Origin: Ehretia macrophylla
Taxonomy: Eukaryota; Streptophyta; Magnoliopsida; Boraginales; Ehretiaceae
Assembly: GCA_037974665.1 (NCBI GenBank)
Contig: CM075765.1
Span: 8,477,501-8,541,500, forward strand
Direction of reading: 5' to 3'
DNA: 64,000 bases
In this document: piece after piece, positions 24,437 through 35,370 of the stretch
Layout of the letters: each line of letters starts with the position of its first letter
Position numbering within the stretch: position 1 is the first letter of the stretch
Notes under the pieces: generated by a model
Seen by the model: only the letters and a program-made list of their open reading frames with translations
Told to the model about the DNA's origin: nothing
Database searches by the model: none
Made by a program: the position numbers and the translations under genes

Positions 24437-24884
24437 ATGATGACAAAACTTATCTCAAATAATAATGTAAGCATAATGAGTTTGAAATTTGTGCAATTTT
24501 GAGTTTGTTTGAACCTAAGATATAAGTTTGTTAAAAAAACTCCCCCCCAATAGGTACATACATAATAACTGTCCCTTAATGTACGAGTTCTTTTTATATA
24601 TGCTTCTATTATTTATACAATTTTGGATATTTATCTCTCTTTTTTTGTCAACAGCAAAACATGAAAATAACACACACAACATTAGCAAGCAAAGAAAGTC
24701 ATGTCTAGATTTGAACACCAAACACTTGACACAAAGGCACAAAGGAAAGCTAGTCATAGAAAGGAAAAACTACTAAAGCAATGGAGTTTTAAAAATAAAA
24801 CAAAGTATCAAAAGAGTGCATGAAGTAAAAACATGATTGTTGAAGGGGAAAGAGAAGCATCCTAAGCATCACATGGCAATTGGC

Positions 24885-26063
24885 TTAATCCTGCATGAAT
24901 TTCTCATAGAGCTTCTCAAACATCTTGTTCATGCCTTTCATCTCGGTCTTGACTTCATCAATAGTCAAGAATAACTGATCAACGTTTGAAGTCAGATTAT
25001 CAACTTTGGTATTGACTTCTTCAAGAGTTACTGGACGGGGTCTGCTTCTTGTGGACGAACTAGCACCACCAATATCAACCCGGGAAGGACCAACATTAGC
25101 ATCTTTGCTTGCGGGAGCTCCTTTATCACTCTTACTTGCAGCCTCACTTTCACCACCCTCTTCCCCAAGGTCATGGTTCTCTAGATCATCAACTACTTCA
25201 GATTGAACCTTGCGGAATTGACGTTGCTGAATGTAGACAATGTCATTGTTTTCACGAGCCATGGTCTGTCTATCTAGGCAATACTTGTCAAGGAGGTAGG
25301 TGGAGTCATTTAAGGGTTCAAATTGACCAATACGATCAAGACCTCTAAGACAGAACATATGATACAAGATCATCCCATAGGGCAGAGATTTCTTCTTAAA
25401 GGCCAACATATGACTAAGTATAATGTATGGAAGGTTGATCTTTACCTTCTTGTACATAAGATGCAGCACATAGCCCGTGAAGGATGGAATGGTCCCATCT
25501 TTTACATTGCGAGGCATGATAGATTGATTGAGGATATAGAGAAGCAAACGTTTCTCGGCACAGAGTTGATCTCTCTTGGGCATAAACTCTTCCAACTTCC
25601 CCGTCCCTTCCCATAGTGTTGTACACATCTCCTTGAAAGCGTTTGTGTGGAGTTCACTTGGTAAGTTGACAGCGGTGTAGAGTTTGAGACCACGATCTAG
25701 AATACCAAATAGGTTAGCCATATCCTATTCACTTACAAAGATGTTAACACCACTTACTCTACTTTTTATCCCTCGGACACCGGCTTGTTCACCTTCTACT
25801 GCATAGGCATAAAATTCACGAACCCATAGATCACAGTTGATGTCCTCGAGTCCAAACAAGAGAAGCCATTCTTGATGACGAAGTAGTTTATGGGGATGAG
25901 TGGAATCTAAAAAGTCTAAAGGATCAATGTGTTTACCCCATAATATATCCTTTTTAGAAAAATCTTCTGGTGCGATCACATACATTAGATCCCATGGATC
26001 AACGGTATGAGGCCTAAATGCAGTCCTTTGTCTCTTAGATGCTTGCCGAGACGATGATGCCAT
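24885..26063 (-). pseudogene. Post-pol ORF of the Sirevirus-like element, split by one stop
   Basis: The ATG at 26063 opens a frame that reaches 24885 with a single in-frame TAG at 25725-25727 (112 codons before it, then DMANLFGI...). Without the stop it would be about 392 residues. The N-terminal half has WVREFYAYAVEG and RGIKSRVSGV stretches, similar to a domain annotated as putative plant transposon protein (from memory). The middle is predicted globular, then an acidic/serine-rich segment follows, and the last 50 residues (EEVNTKVDNLTSNVDQLF...) have coiled-coil-like heptads. No signal peptide or membrane segment is visible, so the env-like label used for some Sireviruses is not supported here. 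Function unknown; possibly an accessory particle or targeting protein. It has the same orientation as pol. Confidence 0.65.
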
Positions 26064-26354
26064 GAGTATGCAAGAGAATTGGCAATAAAGTTTGGTTGAG
26101 TAATTTTGTCAAGCACTTGGAGTGAAACAAAGATTGCTAAAGAGTTTTGGAAAAATTTTGAAAGAAAATTGGATGAGTTGTAAAGCTTGGGAGTTTGGCC
26201 TTTTTGTTTATGATGGAGGATTAGATTTTGAAGATAATAGAAGACAATGAAAGGTAGTGGAATTGGAGTAGGAGAGAATGAAGAGTTGAAGAGTTGTGAA
26301 TGAAGAAGAGTTTTAGTTTGAAGATGAATTTTGAAGTTTTTTAAACTTTTTGCC

Positions 26355-26480
26355 CATCAGTACCGCGACCGGACGAGGGTGAACGCGCCGGTCGTCCGGT
26401 GTCATACCCTCGTCCGCCCGAGGCATATTCATTGGATGAGGGTGTGCTTCACCGGTCGACCGGTGGAAGACCCCTCTTCC
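26355..26480. repeat. CCGG palindrome cluster between pol and the post-pol ORF
   Basis: Carries accggacgag, ccggtcgtccggtg and caccggtcgaccggtg in a non-coding spacer, then tttctgtcag. It mirrors the LTR clusters, which end in a similar gactgtcagg. Placement upstream of the extra ORF suggests a cis-acting role (inference). Confidence 0.6.
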
Positions 26481-26542
26481 AGTGGTGCACTTTCTGTCAG
26501 AAAATGCAGTACAAAAAAAAAAACTGCAACTTACACTTTTCA

Positions 26543-27352
26543 TCACATTTTAAGCATACCTAACTCTCTTCTTATCATACAAAATTGATTTTCATGCAAT
26601 GGTTTGGTAAAAATATCAGCTAATTGATTTACGAAATCAACAAAGTTGAGCACAACATCTCCTTTTTGAACATGATCGCGAATGAAATGATGCTTAATTT
26701 CAATATGTTTAGTTCTGGAGTGTTGAATAAGATTTTTAGTGAGATTAATGGCACTTGTATTATCACATTTAATAGGCACACTATCGTAAACAAGACCATA
26801 ATCAAGCAGATTTTGTTTCATCCAAAGAATTTGTGCCACACAATTTCCAGTAGATACATATTCAGCTTCAACCGTAGAAAGGGCTATAATATTTTGCTTT
26901 TTACTAGACCAAGAGATTAATGAATGTCCTAGAAATTGATAGCATCCACTTGTACTTTTTCTGTCTACTCGATCTCCTGCATAATCCGCATCCGAATATC
27001 CTACCAGTTCAAATGAGGTATCTTTTGGATACCATAATCCTAAATCTATAGTCCCCTTAAGATATCTAATGATTCTTTTTACAGCATTTCAGTGAAACTC
27101 TTTAGGACATGATTGAAAACGAGCACATAAGCACACAACAAATACAATATCGGGTCTAGAAGCAGTTAAATAAAGAAGGCTTTCGATCATACCTCGATAT
27201 TGATTTTCATCTTCCTTGTTACCTTCCTCATATTTGTCAAGCTTGATTGATGTTGACATTGGTGTACTTATTTCTTTTGCTGACTCAAGTCCGAATTTTT
27301 TGATAAGTTCTTTAGTGTACTTGGCTTGATTGATAAAAGTACTATCACGACC
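26543..27352 (-). pseudogene. Sirevirus-like RNase H and pol C-terminus
   Basis: Two open pieces (27089-27352 and 26543-26839) joined by a segment with one stop. On the minus strand, STFINQAKYTKELIKKFG begins next to the foreign LTR insertion. The RNase H core follows with a DADYAGD-like motif near 26980 and SSKKQN...AEY near 26890. It ends with ADIFTKPL, the typical end of plant Copia pol, and stops at 26543. RNase H removes RNA template during reverse transcription. The upstream RT part resumes at 29751. Confidence 0.75.
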
Positions 27353-29724
27353 CCATTTTCTTAATTGTTGGAGCGGTCTCTGATACCACAATAATGACAG
27401 GAAATTAAAATTTAAGCTTACGAATCCTCAAGCATTTTGGGATCGTGATGCCACGGGCTTAAGAAGATCACTCCGCCTAAGTCCGTTAAGGCACAAATCA
27501 ATTGCCCGAACACTATTAACTATAAAATAAAGCATCAAACCATATATTACACCAATTCTAATAACATCTGTTATACAAACTCATCACTAATAAATAATAA
27601 TACGACCACCAAGTTCAAATTACAAGACCTGGAATCACTACGTTACTTCATACAAGTCCAACTATTACAACTAGGCCTCAAAAGAGTAATGTATCAAATT
27701 AGTTACATAGTTGAATGTCCAGGAGATTAATACATCACATCAAATAAATCACATGCCTAGCTCATTCTATTACAACAAAAGGTTAACCAAAATGAACAAC
27801 TATTCTTAAGTTAGCTCCAACTCTGGACAACCTGTAATGGTGGAAAAGAGGGTAAGCTAGATCCTAGCATATAGCTCAGTGAGGAGGTGAACAAGGAAGG
27901 GTTTTCGTAAGGCTTTATCTTTTCATAATCAGTTTGATAAAACATGTCATGCACACAAGAGTTAACAAAAGAGAATACAACATATACAATCAATATTTAA
28001 TAATAGTTAAAATAATATATCTTTCCCAACATATCATTGGGTCTCGACCCGTAAGAGGATCAATAGGTCTTGGTAAGAGCATTCGAAACAATTAAATAAC
28101 CTAACTCTTCCAAGATATCATTGGGTCCCGACTCGTAGGAGGATCAATAAGTCTTGAAAGAGAAGGGATAAACATTTTGGTAGGCGAGATATACCAGCAA
28201 GCCCTACCTCTGACTGGAGGTTTCGTTACAACCTCGGTAGGTGAGATATACCAGCGAGCCTGTTATTGCCCAGAGGTCTCGTTGCTACTGCATTCATTAA
28301 TGGTTGCAACCGACACGCACATTTACGATTCATATACATATACATTTACATAAGCAAGTAAGTTTAGTCAATCATATAGCATATTTAAGTACATTCTATA
28401 TTTCGCATTATGTAAACGTGTCAAACATTTATCATATACTCGTATGAGCATATAAGCTTTCTTAGTACCAATACATAATAACAAGAAATAGCAAGAATTT
28501 GCAAACTAATACTTAACAACAACCTACCAATAGCATATACTAGATTCACCAAGCAAATCCAATGCTCCTACATTAGCCTATCTTAGGAGGTAAATTTGCT
28601 TACTTTCCCAAACTCTAATTAATCTAATTTTAGTCTATAATTGAATCTTATCGAAAGTAGATAACTTTAGAATCAAACCGAATGCAATTCAGAGTTGATA
28701 CGAATGAGATATGGCCTCCGAAAATCACTGCGCAGAGCTGTCAAACATCCGGGTGTTGGGGCCTTTATCCGAGCGCTCGAAAAAAGCAAGTAACGCTCGG
28801 ATCGAAGCTTTCTGTAGGGTGTTGAGGCCTCTATCCGGGTAACTGGGTAGGGGCTGTAACGCCCTGATAGCTGGACGGGAAAAAACATATTTTCTACAAA
28901 AATCATCCAAACAATCCCCACAACCTCCTACCATCAACCAAGCATCTTCAATATAGTTTATGAGCATCATATAAGGGTTTAAACTCCACCCAAATCACCT
29001 CTCCTCAACAAACCACAACACCCAACATACATTTTCAATTCTTAGATCTACAACACATATACACAAATTTTCATCATCCAAGCTTAGATATGCAAGCTAA
29101 AGCAATTTAAACACCAATGAACATTAATAAACTTGAATGCATCATTTTAAAACCATTTGTGCAAAATTCCCTCACCTTAGATGTTGAGAAAATAAGCAAA
29201 AGATGTGTTAGAACTTGCTAACAAATGCAAAAGAATGGTTGAAATAGCCTAAGCTCATTTCTCTCCTTTTCTTCTTCTCCTTCTTCTTTCTTCTCTCTTT
29301 TTCTTTCTTCCTTGGTCGAATTTATGAGTGTGGGATGTGTAGTGTGTGTATCGTGTAAGTGTGTATATTTTTTGGTGTGTGTGTGTGTTACAGAATTTTT
29401 GTGTGTGCGTGTGTGGTGTAATGTGTATTGGTGTAATAATATCTAAAAGCCCAAAAGACTAGAGTGCCCTCCAACTAAATGCCTATCTTCTAGTTTGTCA
29501 TTTTAGTTCTAATTAAACTTATTTAGTTAGCTAGTGTGATATGCTAAAATCTAATTAATGCCTACGACAACTCATTCATCCAAATGCATGAAATTGAACT
29601 CGAATGCACGTTAAACGAAATATGCACACGTAAAACGAGGCAAACACATAATAATTAATGTAAATGCATATTAATTGATGCAAAAATTTATGAAGGCTCT
29701 GTACGGGCTCGTTGCGGGGTTTCA
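27345..29724 (-). mobile_element. Gypsy LTR plus primer-binding site, inserted in Sirevirus pol
   Basis: The LTR at 27395-29724 (2330 bp) starts TGAAACCCCGCAACG and ends TTTCCTGTCA on the minus strand. It is followed by a 6-base spacer, a TGGTATCAGAGA primer-binding site (27377-27388) and about 30 bp of leader, then Sirevirus sequence resumes. The host sequence next to each end reads ACTTA or ACTTT, a possible imperfect 5-bp duplication. A simple solo LTR should lack the primer site, so this is an incomplete or rearranged insertion. It contains repeated gggtcccgac and gagatataccagc(a/g)agcc units (28030-28260) and a GT-rich tract at 29340-29425. Confidence 0.7.
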
Positions 29725-30569
29725 TAAGTACCCTCTTGTGTTTGCTTGATTTAGAGTTCGAGAAAGAAATTCAATTCTTCCATCATACTCATCTCAAATT
29801 CCGTGTGCATACACTTAGAGAAATACTCACAAATAGATTCATTAGTAGCACCAAAAATGATATCATCAACATAAATTTGTACAAGCAATATATCTTTACC
29901 TTTTGTTTTGACAAAGAGAGTAGAATCTAGTTTGCCTCTAGTGAACCCTTTTTCAAGCAAATAGTTGCTAAGCCTATCATACCATGCTTTAGGTGCTTGC
30001 TTGAGGCCATATAATGCCTTATCCAGTTTATATACATGATTTGGCAAGTTAGTGTCCTCAAATCCGGGAGGTTGTTTTACATATACTTCTTCCTTAAGAT
30101 AGCCATTTAGAAAGGCACTTTTAACATCCATTTGATATAATTTAAAGTTCATAAAACATGCAAAAGCAAGAAGCATACGAATGGATTCAAGTCTAGCCAC
30201 TGGAGCAAAAGTCTTATCATAATCTATCCCTTCTTCTTGATTATACCTTTGAACCACTAGCCTAGCTTGGTTTCTAGTTACAATTCCGGATTCATCTAGC
30301 TTATTCCTAAAAACACATTTTGTACCAATTATGGGATAGTCCTTGGGTTTTTCAACTAGATGCCACACTTTATTTCTTTCAAATTGATTTAATTCTTCTT
30401 GTATGGCAACTATCCAATCTTCACGATCTAAAGCTTTTGTAACATTTTTAGGTTCTACTTGAGAAAGAAAGGCAACATGTTCACAATATACATTTAGATT
30501 AGAGCGAGTTCTTACTCTCTTTGAAGGATCACCAAGAATTTGGTCATTTGGATGATCTCTTACAAACTT
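29725..30569 (-). pseudogene. Sirevirus-like reverse transcriptase
   Basis: The open piece 29751-30368 (205 aa) begins MWHLVEKPKDYPIIGTK and shows the Copia RT motifs QARLVVQRYNQEEGIDYDKT, KSAFLNGYLKEEVYVKQPPG and the catalytic QIYVDDIIFGATNES near 29880. Upstream to 30569 the frame continues with stops through a DREDWI-like linker to the integrase tail. It is cut near FFLEL by the gypsy LTR insertion at 29724. The catalytic aspartates survive, but interruption separates it from RNase H. Confidence 0.8.
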
Positions 30570-31094
30570 CTAACATTTTGGTAGATCATCATTTGTTGTC
30601 ACTTCTTGGTCATTTTGCATTGGTTGTACATTTCCTTGTGGACTTTCTAGAGTTTCACCATCCTTTGAGGTTTGACTTTCTTCAATATTTGTCTCCTTTG
30701 AATCTCTTGAGGTTCCCTCATTGCCGATGGTTGTAGGTAAGATTTGAGTGTCAACTTCGGAAACACCTACATCATCATCATTCTTTCTTAGAGCGAAAGG
30801 ATTAGTTTCATCAAAATCCACATGCATAGACTCTTCGATAAGCATGTTTCCTTTGTTAAAGACTCTATAAGCTTTACTTCTTAAAGAGTAACCCATAAAA
30901 AGTCCTTCATCCGATTTAGAATCAAATTTGCCAAGATGTTCTTTTGTATTTAGGATGAAACACTTACAACCAAACACTTTAAAATGAGATACATTTGGTG
31001 TTCTACCTTTCCATAATTCATAGGGTGTTTTCTTTAAAAAATGTCTAATTAGCACACGATTTAACACATAACATGCGGTATTTACGACTTTACC
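30570..31094 (-). pseudogene. Sirevirus-like integrase C-terminal region
   Basis: Frame 30570-31067 with KTPYELWKGRTPNVSHFKVF and the GYSLRSKAYRVFN motif typical of the Copia integrase C-terminal GKGY-like module, then an acidic/serine-rich linker to RT. Separated from the integrase core by a stop near 31094. Confidence 0.75.
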
Positions 31095-31718
31095 CTAAAA
31101 GTATGTTGGCAAGTTGTTTTCTTTCAACATTGTTCTTGCAATTTCTTGTAGTGTTTGATTCTTCCTTTCTACTACACCATTTTGTTGAGGAGTTCTAGGA
31201 GCTGAAAAATTATGTTCAATAGCATGTTCTTCACAATAATCCATAAAAGATACATTTATAAATTCAGTGCCTTGGTCACTATGAATGCAATTGATGTAAT
31301 AGCTTTTCTCATTTTGCACTTTGTTACAAAGTTCAGCAAATTCATTGAAGGCATCATTTTTATGTGCAAGAGGTCTTACCCATGTGAATCTAGTGTAAGA
31401 ATCTATAATAACATAGATATATCTAGATCCACCTAGATTTGCCACATCCATTGGACCAAATAGATCCATATGTAATTTTTGTAAAGCTCTTGATGTTGTT
31501 ACCTTGCTAATTGTTTTGAATGATGTCTTATGTTGTTTTCCAAATTGACATGCATTACATAGATGGTCTTTTTGAAATCTAGTCTTAGGAAGACCTATTA
31601 CAAGTTTTTTTCTCGAAAGCTTAGCAAGTAAATCCATATTAGCATGACCAAGTCTTCTATGCCATAACCATGAATCTTCATTGATGGTAACTAAGCATGT
31701 CACATTTTGGCACTTCAA
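31095..31718 (-). pseudogene. Sirevirus-like integrase core
   Basis: 207 residues in the open piece. The HHCC zinc-binding module (WHRRLGH...CNACQFGKQH) is followed by the catalytic triad: D in MDLFGPMD, D in HSDQGTEF, E in QQNGVVERKNQ, with the usual spacing. It inserts the cDNA into chromosomes. A short disrupted stretch (31719-31946) connects it to protease; at least one stop or frameshift lies there. Confidence 0.8.
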
Positions 31719-31946
31719 TTCATGAAGATTGATTACTTATACATTATCGCATCTATTTCCAACAAATATTACTTTATCATCTTTATCATACACCTTGCAA
31801 CAAGTAGATAGAAATTCAACTCTAAATCCATTATCACAAAATTGACTTATGCTTAGTAAATTATGTTTAAGACCTTTAACATACAAGACATCATGAATAG
31901 AAAGAGAGTTTATATCTCCTATGCTACCCTTACCAATGACTTTGCC

Positions 31947-33185
31947 TCATTCATTTCTTCCATAGCTAATTTTACCTTTGAAGTTTTTGTCAATCTCATA
32001 AAAGAAAGATGCATCTCCTGTCATGTGCCTTGAGCACCCACTATCAATAACCCAAGTATCTTCATATTTTACCTTTAGAGCAACCTCATCATCTCTAGCC
32101 ATGAAGCACACAAAATTGGCCACTTCAGTTTTGCTTCCACTTTCATCACCGGTTGATACATCATCCTCAACGCACGCCGTTATTGCCTTTTGCTTTCCTT
32201 TGATCAATTTTGGACATTTTGCTTTGATGTGTCTCGGTTTGTCACAATTGAAGCATTTTATCTCTTCTTTGGTCTTTTCTAATTTTTCTTTGAATCTTCT
32301 ATTGACTTTGTTGTTGATGGACTCTTCTCTCTTCACCTTTTTGTATTTCAAGAACTTAAAATTCTTTGCAAGAAGTGCAAGTTCATCATGATCGCTATCA
32401 TCTTTGTCTTCATCACTCGATTGAGATTGAGCAATGAGAGCAAGTGATTTCCTTGTCTTCTTTTCTTCTTCATCTCGTATTTTTTCTTGATTTAATACAA
32501 GTTCCTCCGTTTCAAGATTACAAATGAGGTCATGCACCATAATCGTGGAGAGATCCGTTGATTCTCTAATAGATGTCACCTTTGGTTTGTATTCTTTTGG
32601 AAGAGCCATAAGAATCTTCTGGTTAAGTTCTTCATTTGGATACTTCTTCCCAAGAGCACTTAAGTTGTTTACGATTTTGGAGAATCTTTGATGCATTTTA
32701 TTTAGTGATTCTCCGGCCTTCATATGAAACAATTCATACTCATGAATGTGAAGATCAATTTTGGTATTCTTTACTTGAGGTGTTCCTTGATAAGACATGT
32801 GTAGCATCTTCCAAATCTCGTGAGCAGTTTCACATTGACTCACACGACTATACTCGATTTCGTTTAGAGCACAATAGAAAATGTTCTTGGCTCTTGAGTT
32901 CTTGGTCATCATACTAATGTCTTGATCATTGAACTCTTTCCTTTCCTTGGGAACTTGAACGGTTTTGATTTTCTCAACTCCACTTGTACTTGGGGCATCT
33001 TTAACTGTTACCTCCTTCATTGGAACATAAGGACCATCTTCCACTAGTGACCATAGAGCATAGTCAACGAATTGTATGTATGTCTCCAACTTGTTTTTCC
33101 AATAATTGAAGTTTGTACTTATAAACAATGGAGACCTATTAGTAGAGTAACCTTCAAAATAAGGAGAAATAGTATTGTTTGTCAT
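31947..33185 (-). CDS. Sirevirus-like gag and protease (412 aa open frame)
   Basis: The ATG at 33185 (MTNNTISPYFEGYSTNRSPL) opens a long gag. FNYWKNKLETYIQ is followed by a UBN2-type gag core with KMLHMSYQGT and MHQRFSKIVNNL-like stretches, a Lys/Glu-rich region, and a CCHC zinc knuckle at about residues 311-324 (CFNCDKPRHIKAKC; the usual Gly before His is Arg). The Copia protease motif WVIDSGCSRHMTGD begins near residue 378. Protease is cut off 35 residues later. Gag forms the particle and packages RNA; protease cuts the polyprotein. The leader between the ATG and LTR is short and holds two tandem primer-binding sites. Confidence 0.8.
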   Translation of the reverse strand: MTNNTISPYFEGYSTNRSPLFISTNFNYWKNKLETYIQFVDYALWSLVEDGPYVPMKEVTVKDAPSTSGVEKIKTVQVPKERKEFNDQDISMMTKNSRAKNIFYCALNEIEYSRVSQCETAHEIWKMLHMSYQGTPQVKNTKIDLHIHEYELFHMKAGESLNKMHQRFSKIVNNLSALGKKYPNEELNQKILMALPKEYKPKVTSIRESTDLSTIMVHDLICNLETEELVLNQEKIRDEEEKKTRKSLALIAQSQSSDEDKDDSDHDELALLAKNFKFLKYKKVKREESINNKVNRRFKEKLEKTKEEIKCFNCDKPRHIKAKCPKLIKGKQKAITACVEDDVSTGDESGSKTEVANFVCFMARDDEVALKVKYEDTWVIDSGCSRHMTGDASFFYEIDKNFKGKISYGRNE

Positions 33186-33208
33186 TTATCTTTTATTTGC
33201 TAGACATT

Positions 33209-33273
33209 AAGTTATATGCAAAGTCCTAGCTCTTGATACCAAGTTATATGCAAAGTCCTAGCTCTTGATACCA
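33209..33273 (-). repeat. Tandemly duplicated leader with two tRNA-iMet primer-binding sites
   Basis: A 32-bp unit ending ctcttgatacc is repeated exactly at 33209-33240 and 33241-33272. The inner copy adjoins the LTR and reads TGGTATCAAGAGC on the minus strand (33261-33273). The outer one lies 32 bp further into the leader. Confidence 0.8.
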
Positions 33274-33275
33274 CT

Positions 33276-34528
33276 TCTTGTCCCTTAATTAAACCTAAGA
33301 GCGGGGGGAGGGGTGAATTAGGTTATATAGACAATAATACTACTTTTTCGATTAGTCAATATACTAGCAATGATTAATCAAAAACAATCTTAAATAGAAA
33401 TGTTCTCTAGCAATATAAAATATGAGTGAGACAATTTATCAAACACTTGGTGAGCAGAAAATAATGCAAAGAAAGAGTTGAGAGAAAAGGATTGCAAATC
33501 TCGATTTTAGCGTGGTTCGGCCCCCGCCTAAGTCCACGACCTAAGCTCCCCGCTTAGGATTTCAACAATCTTCACTATGGTGACTCTTCAAATGTTGGTG
33601 AGTCCACAAACCAACTACAATGGTAGTTCAAGCTTTACAATAGAAAAACAACTCTTCTCAATACAAAGCTTTTACTTCAACACCTTTGACAAGGAAATCC
33701 TTCCTTTCAATGTGTTTAACTCTCTCTTTTGATAAGTGTTTGGGAGTCACAATAAAAGCCCTCCTTTTAGGATAGATGAATACAATGAATGTCTTCTCAC
33801 AATATTTCTCACAATTTCTTGCTCAAGTATATCTCAATGATGATTCAAAGATTAAGATAATGAAAGAGCTTAAGTGTAATTGCTTTGAATCAATCTTTTC
33901 AAATTTTGCAGATGAGAGCTCTTAATATAGCTGAAAAATGGTGTAATAAATACTCCTAACGTTCACAAACGGCTATATTTTGAATCAACATTTTTTGGCC
34001 CGACCGGTCGACCACTGTTCGTTGGTCAACCGGTTGAGAGACCCTCGTCTGGTGGACAAGTCTTGGGCGGACGACTCTTGTTCACCGGTCGACCGGTCGA
34101 GAGACCATCGTCCGGTGGACAGGTCTCTGGCGGATGACCCTTTGACCATCGGTCGACCGGTTGCCGAGGGGTTGTTCGGTGAAACCAAGACTGTCAGGAT
34201 TGGGTTCTTTTAAAATGATTATTTTGAACAAATTTAACGTTGTTTGAGAATCACTATTGAGCATATACTATTTGCAAGCCCCAAAAATCCCAATTAAGTC
34301 CCAACCGGTACCCCTTATGACTTCCATCTCCATCCTTATAGCTTCATCTTCATTCTTCAAATCTTCTCCTTAAGTTGATGGATGTTTTTCTTCCTTCTTT
34401 AGCTCGATAATCTTGAAGTCGGAGTCAGACTTGATTTATCCTTGCTTTTGCACTTTGAACAAACTCATTAAACACATTTATGGTTTGTGATCATCAAAAC
34501 CAAGATTTAGAAGCCTTTTAGGCTAACA
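33276..34528 (-). repeat. 5' LTR of the Sirevirus-like element
   Basis: 1253 bp, collinear with 23177-24421. The expected first bases TG read TC here (a substitution), and it ends ggctaaca. It carries the CCGG palindrome cluster at about 34000-34165. Confidence 0.85.
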
Positions 34529-35184
34529 TATATATATTGACAAAAGATAGTAGAAGAGTATACCTCTTGTAGACAACTCATGGAAGCCATATATCTGAAT
34601 TCTTGCATACTTGATGGAAGACACCTCCTCTTGAAACCACAAGAGCTTTAGTCGGTCCACATGAGCAAAGAATGGCTTCTCCATCTTCATGGCTATTTTT
34701 GTGCTAGATCTACCATGGAAGATTTATGAGCTTGTTTGTGAAGAAGAAAGCAAAACCATATCCTTTTTCTTCCTTGTTCTTGGCTGCGTTTTCATGAAGA
34801 AGAAGAGAAAACAAGTTCATCTCTTTTATCTTCATTTTTAGCCATGTATTTTTCTCTTGATGAGTTGAAGAAGACTACTTCATCTTCTTTTTCTTTTTGT
34901 TGTATTTTTCTCTCTAATTGCAGCCATGGAGACTTGAGGAGAGAGAGAGAAATAGATGACAACTACAACTCATGAAAAGAAGAAGACAATTCTTCTTCAT
35001 CTTTTTCTTTCTCCAACGTATGGAGAGAAGAGAAAGGAACAAAAGTTATCTTCTTTTCCCTTATTTCCTCATTGTTGTCCCCTCTTTGAAAGAAAAGCGA
35101 AGACAACTTTTGTCTTCTTTTATTTCTTTTTGTCCAATTATGCATATGTATCCATGGCAAGTTGACTTTCTTGGAAGACAAAGA

Positions 35185-35190
<6 letters not shown>

Positions 35191-35241
<51 letters not shown>

Positions 35242-35370
35242 GTAGTATTCTTTCACTAATGTAATAATATACATACATATACATCATATGTATATTGTGT
35301 AGTATTTTTTCACTAATGTAATAATATACATATATATACATTATATGTATATTGTGTAGTATTTTTCCAC
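35191..35370. repeat. (AT)n microsatellite and 60-bp tandem units in the solo LTR
   Basis: About 24 AT dinucleotides at 35191-35238. Then come three near-repeats of a unit containing attgtgtagtatt(c/t)tt(t/c)cactaa(t) and atacatatatatac, spaced about 65 bp apart. Confidence 0.8.

Larger units (their letters stand above)
23177..34528 (-). mobile_element. Sirevirus-like Copia retrotransposon, 11.35 kb
   Basis: LTRs at 23177-24421 and 33276-34528 enclose, on the minus strand, a primer-binding site, gag with zinc knuckle, protease, integrase, reverse transcriptase, RNase H, a CCGG-rich palindromic non-coding segment, an extra ORF and the polypurine tract. The flanks are TATAT at 23172-23176 and 34529-34533. 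Copia gene order (integrase before RT), 1.25-kb LTRs, a large internal region and an ORF after pol fit the Sirevirus lineage (established grouping; my assignment is inference from architecture). Pol is interrupted by a 2.3-kb gypsy LTR at 27395-29724 and several stops, so the copy is dead. Confidence 0.8.

Noticed and set aside
24885..26063. Calling the post-pol ORF an envelope gene
   Set aside because: No signal peptide, no membrane-spanning segment and no cleavage motif are visible; position alone is not enough.
34956..35341. Several overlapping frames encoding IYIYIY runs
   Set aside because: Produced by the (AT)n microsatellite in the solo LTR.
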